Origin: an uncultured Roseicyclus sp.
GTDB taxonomy: Bacteria; Pseudomonadota; Alphaproteobacteria; Rhodobacterales; Rhodobacteraceae
Length of the DNA: 64,000 nucleotides
Assembly (NCBI GenBank): GCA_937139335.1
Contig: CAKZPN010000057.1
Location: 62,001-126,000, forward strand
Direction of reading: 5' to 3'
Notes under the pieces: generated by a model
Told to the model about the DNA's origin: nothing
The model's database searches: none
Seen by the model: only the letters and a program-made list of their open reading frames with translations
In this document: piece by piece, positions 60,844 through 64,000 of the stretch
Numbering within the stretch: position 1 is the stretch's first letter
Layout: each line of letters opens with the position of its first letter
Made by a program: the position numbers and the translations under genes

Positions 60844-61201
60844 TCTGGATGGAAGGCTACTTCAGGGAGGACCACTTTTCAGGGGGCAGGCCAACCGGAG
60901 CTCCCCATCACACCATGCTGCGCTGCCTCCGAGGGCAGCAAAGAGGCCAAGTTGCTGGATACTGGACACAGCGCCAATGTCCGCTCCCCAAGGCCGTGGC
61001 CAAGAACGGGACAGAATCAAACCGATTTTTGCCAAGGGGTTATGGTGCAAGATTTTTGGACACTTGTGGGCTCATCGCCGCCAGTGACAAAAGCGACCGT
61101 TTTTGGCGCGCCCATCAAAACCTGTGCGTAACTCTCGCATGGAGTTGACAGGGGCAGTAGCTCGCGGTCAGCATCTACACATCCGCTTTTGGGTTTTGTC
61201 G
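60844..61201. other. IS3 end and leader of the transglutaminase-like gene, no gene seen
   Basis: A 358-bp non-coding stretch between the truncated IS3 OrfA and the next rightward gene. The first ~50 bp look like the IS end. The remainder shows no supported frame and no clear ribosome site before 61202; the reading frame of the following gene is open back to 61103, but the upstream codons lack a signal-peptide character. Confidence 0.5.
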
Positions 61202-62125
61202 ATGCGCTTCTTTTTCGGAATTCTGCTGAGCCTTGTTTGTTCAACGTCGTTCGCCACGGCGAATATCGCTGACCACGTTGCTGCGATCTTCAACCAGGAT
61301 TTCTCCCATGTGGATCTTGCACGTGTGATGATCGAGGCCGAGCAAATCGTCGAACCTTCCATCGACGCGGATGCGCTTCTGGCCGAGATCGATCAGATGG
61401 TCAGCATCATTCGCGTCATGTTGCCGCCGAACCCCAATGAATGGGACCGGTTGGAAACCATCCGGCGCGTCATCTACGAGCCTGGTCATTGGAACGAACA
61501 TCGCGCCTTTGGCTACGACCACGACGATCCATATGGCCAAGACCCCCGCAATCGGCTGCTTTCAGACTACCTTGAGGATCGGCGTGGCAACTGTATAACC
61601 ATGCCGTTCCTCTTCATCATCCTCGGCCAGCGGCTTGGCCTGAATGTCGCACCGGCCATGGCACCGCTCCATGTCTATGTGCGCTTCACAGACAGTCAGG
61701 GCGACACGTTTAACCTTGAGACCACAAGCGGCGCTGGACTAGCGCGGGACGCGCACTACCGCGAGCACTTGCCCATCACGGATGCAGCGGTCGCCAATGG
61801 CGTCTACATGGTGTCACTCAGCCAGCAAGAGGCCATGGCTGTCATCGCATCCGTTGTGGTGGATGATTTGATCGACCGGGGTGAGTACGCCGAGGCCATT
61901 CAGGCCGCTGATCTCATCCTTGAGCAGTATCCGAATTTCGTCTATCTAATGGTGAAACGCGGCACGGCTGCCTACTACCTGCTTCACACGGAATTCCACG
62001 CTAACTTCGCAACCTATGCTGATGTGCCTGAAGACCTCAGACCGCATCTACACTACCTCCAAGAAATCAACCAAACCAGCTTCGACCAAGCTGAAGCGCT
62101 AGGCTGGCGACCAGTGGAATTTTGA
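61202..62125 (+). CDS. Secreted transglutaminase-like (SirB1-type) protein
   Basis: A 307-residue protein with a signal peptide (first ~19 residues, LLSLVCSTSFATA). The transglutaminase-like core shows RRGNCITMPFLFIILGQRLGL (Cys in GNC, about residue 137) and later PLHVYVRF (His, about 160) and FNLETTSG (Glu/Asp position), giving a possible Cys-His-Asp set. A helical repeat region follows (DLIDRGEYAEAIQAADLILEQYP). It is 10 bp upstream of a signal-peptide/RHS-stub toxin-like gene and is presumably co-transcribed. A role in processing or partnering that protein is possible. Confidence 0.72.
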   Translation: MRFFFGILLSLVCSTSFATANIADHVAAIFNQDFSHVDLARVMIEAEQIVEPSIDADALLAEIDQMVSIIRVMLPPNPNEWDRLETIRRVIYEPGHWNEHRAFGYDHDDPYGQDPRNRLLSDYLEDRRGNCITMPFLFIILGQRLGLNVAPAMAPLHVYVRFTDSQGDTFNLETTSGAGLARDAHYREHLPITDAAVANGVYMVSLSQQEAMAVIASVVVDDLIDRGEYAEAIQAADLILEQYPNFVYLMVKRGTAAYYLLHTEFHANFATYADVPEDLRPHLHYLQEINQTSFDQAEALGWRPVEF

Positions 62126-62135
62126 TCATGGGATT

Positions 62136-63005
62136 ATGATGAAACAGATGTTCCGAACGCTTCTCGCAGTCTTCTTTCTGGTCCTTACGACAGCTCAGGC
62201 ATACGCGCTGTTTCTTCAGGCTGATCCGCTATCGCCGACGATCCCGGGGGTGGGCACGAACAGATACGCTTATTCGGTCGCGGACCCGATCAACATGCTC
62301 GACCCTAGTGGGTACGCGGCGGTTTACACTGACGAAGATGGTGACGGGCTGAACGAGTACACTGGGCAAGTTCTGCCAGGTGAACCAGGCTATGGTCAGA
62401 TTATTTGCGGATGCCCAAACCACAGTGGAGTGAGCCCGGCGGCTTGGGTTCGTTATAACGATTCATTGAGACGCACACTTACTCAGTCGTCTACCGAGCC
62501 CGGGCTATTCCCATCTCACACCTACTGGGGACCGGGTGTAGTCGAAGTACGAGCACACGGATTAGGCGGGCTATTCGGCCGCCGGTCTACGATGCCTCAA
62601 GAGCTACAAGCAATCCTACAAAATCCAATCTTTGCGCGGGCTCACCTGGAGTATCTTGGAGCTTCCGTAGCTCGGGAGGCGGAGGCGGGTTTTACCGTTT
62701 ATGCTGGTAACGCAACCATTAGAGCCGACAGCATAATTCAACTGGTGCCATTCGAAGGCAACTTTCAGGAGCGCATGTCAGTTAATCCTGGCCAGTTGGC
62801 ATCAATTCAAGGCATGCGCCCTGTTGCGCTCTACCACACGCATTGGCGTCCTCAAATACACAACATAATGGTGAACTTTTATGCAGGTCCAGCACCACAA
62901 GACATCACCGCACTCCGCACCTACATGGGCAATTACCCTACTATCCAGGGTGGCTTTGTTGGCCATTTTAACGGCGTGCACACCTTTATCCCTGGAAGGC
63001 TTTGA
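62136..63005 (+). CDS. Signal peptide fused to RHS exit stub and a JAB/MPN-like tip
   Basis: A 289-residue protein: Sec signal (1-24), then a short RHS core exit (FLQADPLSPTIPGVG, TNRYAYSVADPINMLDPSGY, residues 26-60), then a ~225-residue domain. The latter has HLEYLGASVAREAEAGFTVY, a PFEGNFQERMSVNPGQL strand-helix and YHTHW (H234, H236) followed by D256 in APQDI, reminiscent of JAB/MPN or DUF4329 metalloenzymes, though the spacing to the Asp is longer than canonical. It has no shell or YD repeats. It is either a tip that acquired its own export signal or a deletion relic that keeps both ends. Confidence 0.7.
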   Translation: MMKQMFRTLLAVFFLVLTTAQAYALFLQADPLSPTIPGVGTNRYAYSVADPINMLDPSGYAAVYTDEDGDGLNEYTGQVLPGEPGYGQIICGCPNHSGVSPAAWVRYNDSLRRTLTQSSTEPGLFPSHTYWGPGVVEVRAHGLGGLFGRRSTMPQELQAILQNPIFARAHLEYLGASVAREAEAGFTVYAGNATIRADSIIQLVPFEGNFQERMSVNPGQLASIQGMRPVALYHTHWRPQIHNIMVNFYAGPAPQDITALRTYMGNYPTIQGGFVGHFNGVHTFIPGRL

Positions 63006-63240
63006 TTTTGAGGGTTGTGGACCGGAAGGTGCTTTAGTTGATCCAATTTTGACAGCGGCTTATTCAAACGCGTATCAGCTCGCGTATGGTATTGAGCGCA
63101 CCGGCAGACCTTTGGTTTTTCGAAGTTGCACTGAGGCGACTATAGTCTACGAACAGTTTGAAGAGGTGGAGTTTGGTTCGACCGCATATGTGCTTTTCGA
63201 GCCTGGAAGCAATGAAGTGCTAGGAGTCCGAGCGTTCTGA
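62881..63240 (+). CDS. Small lipoprotein-like ORF overlapping the tip gene (possible immunity)
   Basis: A 119-codon frame whose first 125 bp overlap the end of the preceding gene in another frame. From the ATG at 62881 it would give an N-terminus with a hydrophobic stretch and a lipobox LTAC (Cys33), then a soluble ~85-residue domain (YSNAYQLAYGIERTG, VYEQFEEVEFGSTAYVLFEPGS). Alternative starts are GTG 62950 or sites nearby with a shorter overlap. If real, an outer-membrane or periplasmic lipoprotein would suit immunity against an exported tip. The long overlap makes the N-terminus uncertain. Confidence 0.4.
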   Translation: MQVQHHKTSPHSAPTWAITLLSRVALLAILTACTPLSLEGFDFEGCGPEGALVDPILTAAYSNAYQLAYGIERTGRPLVFRSCTEATIVYEQFEEVEFGSTAYVLFEPGSNEVLGVRAF

Positions 63241-63587
63241 AACGGTTCTAAACCAATGTTGATTTTAAGTTAAGAAAGATGACCTAAATCCCACTCACCA
63301 CTTCTCTGACAGGCCCGTGGATGCCATCTTTCGCCTGGGGTTTGCAGCCCCGGCGATAACGACCGTCGTTGACTTTGAGAGATCGCCAAAGCAGACCTTG
63401 GCGCAACTGCAGCGAAAATTAGCTTAGTCGCGCAGACTGCCCGTTCGCCGAATGCTCGATTTCGCGCTTGCAGCGAATGTCTCCTCTGGCAGGCCGCAGC
63501 GCTGCAACGGTGACTGCAGAAGGCAGCTTTGGGCCGTTCATGCCCAGCCGGCACCTAGCCAAGTCGTGGGGAAGCGGTCTCCGTTGC
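63241..63587. other. Gap without a supported gene
   Basis: A 347-bp stretch between the small lipoprotein-like frame and the GIY-YIG gene. A 94-codon minus-strand frame (63270-63554) exists but is rich in Arg, Ser, Cys and His with no domain features, and reads like non-coding relic sequence. No repeat or hairpin stands out. Confidence 0.5.
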
Positions 63588-64000
63588 TTATATCGCAGCC
63601 GGAAATGTATCCGAGGCCGTCTGCATTTGCAGCAAGGCCTCATTGCGTCGTGCCAGGGTCTCGTGCCACTCCTGCGCCTCCCGGTCCTTGAAGAAGGACG
63701 CCGTCGGCGCGAGGCGCCTGACCGCGTCTTCGACTACGTCCAAACTCACCCGGAAAAACTCTTTCCGCATGTTCATGCCGTTGATGCGACGGTCGGCGAA
63801 CTCGCGATGCAGGGCATATTCGAGCCCGGGAGCCTCGTCAGAATAGATCATTGCATGGGTGTCGAAGCTGAACGGAACGCTCGCGTCCCCGAGCTCCCGC
63901 ACGCGGTCGTCAGGATCGAGCCTACGGGTCAAGCCGATCTTCACGACATCTTCGCCAAAAGATCCAACGTTCGAGATGATGTAGACGTAACCCGATTTCG
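63588..64000 (-). CDS. GIY-YIG/T5orf172-type protein (partial, N-terminus missing)
   Basis: The reading frame is open through the right edge, so the start is outside the window. Visible residues begin SGYVYIISN (the GIY element), then KIGLTRRLDPDDRVREL (the YIG element as KIGLT), YALHREF (conserved Glu/His area) and a helical tail ending EALLQMQTASDTFPAAI. This matches the T5orf172/Mug113 branch of GIY-YIG domains, often found in phage, mobile or DNA-processing proteins. A GTG at 63944 would cut off the GIY strand and is unlikely to be the start. Confidence 0.8.
   Translation of the reverse strand, partial: KSGYVYIISNVGSFGEDVVKIGLTRRLDPDDRVRELGDASVPFSFDTHAMIYSDEAPGLEYALHREFADRRINGMNMRKEFFRVSLDVVEDAVRRLAPTASFFKDREAQEWHETLARRNEALLQMQTASDTFPAAI

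Noticed and set aside
63270..63554. 94-codon minus-strand frame
   Set aside because: Composition is Arg/Ser/Cys/His-rich with no features; it looks like relic sequence.
1..64000. CRISPR array, rRNA, tRNA or integrase/attachment site
   Set aside because: No regularly spaced repeats, RNA-gene signatures or recombinase genes were recognised by eye; short elements could be missed.

Overview
ORGANISM. The window is high-GC alphaproteobacterial DNA, most likely Rhodobacteraceae (roseobacter-like). The evidence is an alphaproteobacterial-type sox cluster with divergent soxRS, a cysteate sulfo-lyase/sulfite exporter (cuy) locus, many TTT, TRAP and ABC solute importers, and tightly packed catabolic operons with ATGA or TGATG stop/start overlaps. 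No rRNA, tRNA or CRISPR array was recognised. LAYOUT. (1) 1-7762: thiosulfate oxidation. soxV-W-X-Y-Z-A-B-C read leftward (soxC runs off the left edge); soxS, soxR and soxT read rightward. SoxR-type operator candidates lie in the soxS/soxV, soxW/soxX and soxA/soxB gaps, and a strong hairpin separates soxA from soxB. (2) 7770-16956: a leftward operon with a tripartite tricarboxylate transporter (TctC, TctA, TctB, with an oxidoreductase gene between TctA and TctB), a TIM-barrel epimerase, an enolase-superfamily enzyme, an NAD-dependent epimerase, a TetR regulator and a DapA-type aldolase. It looks like a sugar-acid route. (3) 17233-34590: a long leftward aromatic meta-cleavage region. It holds a second TTT importer, a LigJ-type hydratase, an IclR regulator, a second amidohydrolase-2 enzyme, a complete Dpp-type ABC importer, a class III extradiol dioxygenase, three RraA/LigK-like aldolases, a PobA-like 4-hydroxybenzoate hydroxylase and a second flavin monooxygenase. 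A LysR protein with two DNA-binding domains (34856) is divergent from it. (4) 36091-39856: cuy locus (divergent LysR, cuyA, Asp/Glu racemase family protein, cuyZ) that would release and export sulfite. (5) 40150-50793: a TRAP-fed catabolic operon with two His-tailed amidohydrolases, GST, FAH-family enzyme, VOC and crotonase genes, controlled by a divergent GntR/FCD regulator that is coupled to a second GST. (6) 50817-63240: an accessory island, visibly less GC-rich over most of its length. It carries a 2088-residue secreted SpvB/TcB-RHS toxin, its candidate immunity gene, an orphan RHS tip with its own SUKH-like immunity gene, a third tip reduced to a short stub, decayed IS6 and IS3 transposases, and on the other strand a transglutaminase-like gene followed by a signal peptide fused to an RHS exit stub and a new tip. 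(7) 63588-64000: a GIY-YIG/T5orf172 gene cut by the right edge. HOW IT FITS. Sox proteins oxidise reduced sulfur in the periplasm. CuyA would make sulfite inside the cell and CuyZ would export it to where Sox-type enzymes could use it. Regions 2, 3 and 5 are separate import-plus-catabolism modules, each with its own regulator. The RHS island is the least ordinary part: a polymorphic toxin locus with displaced tip-immunity cassettes that share near-identical RHS-core DNA and can therefore recombine.
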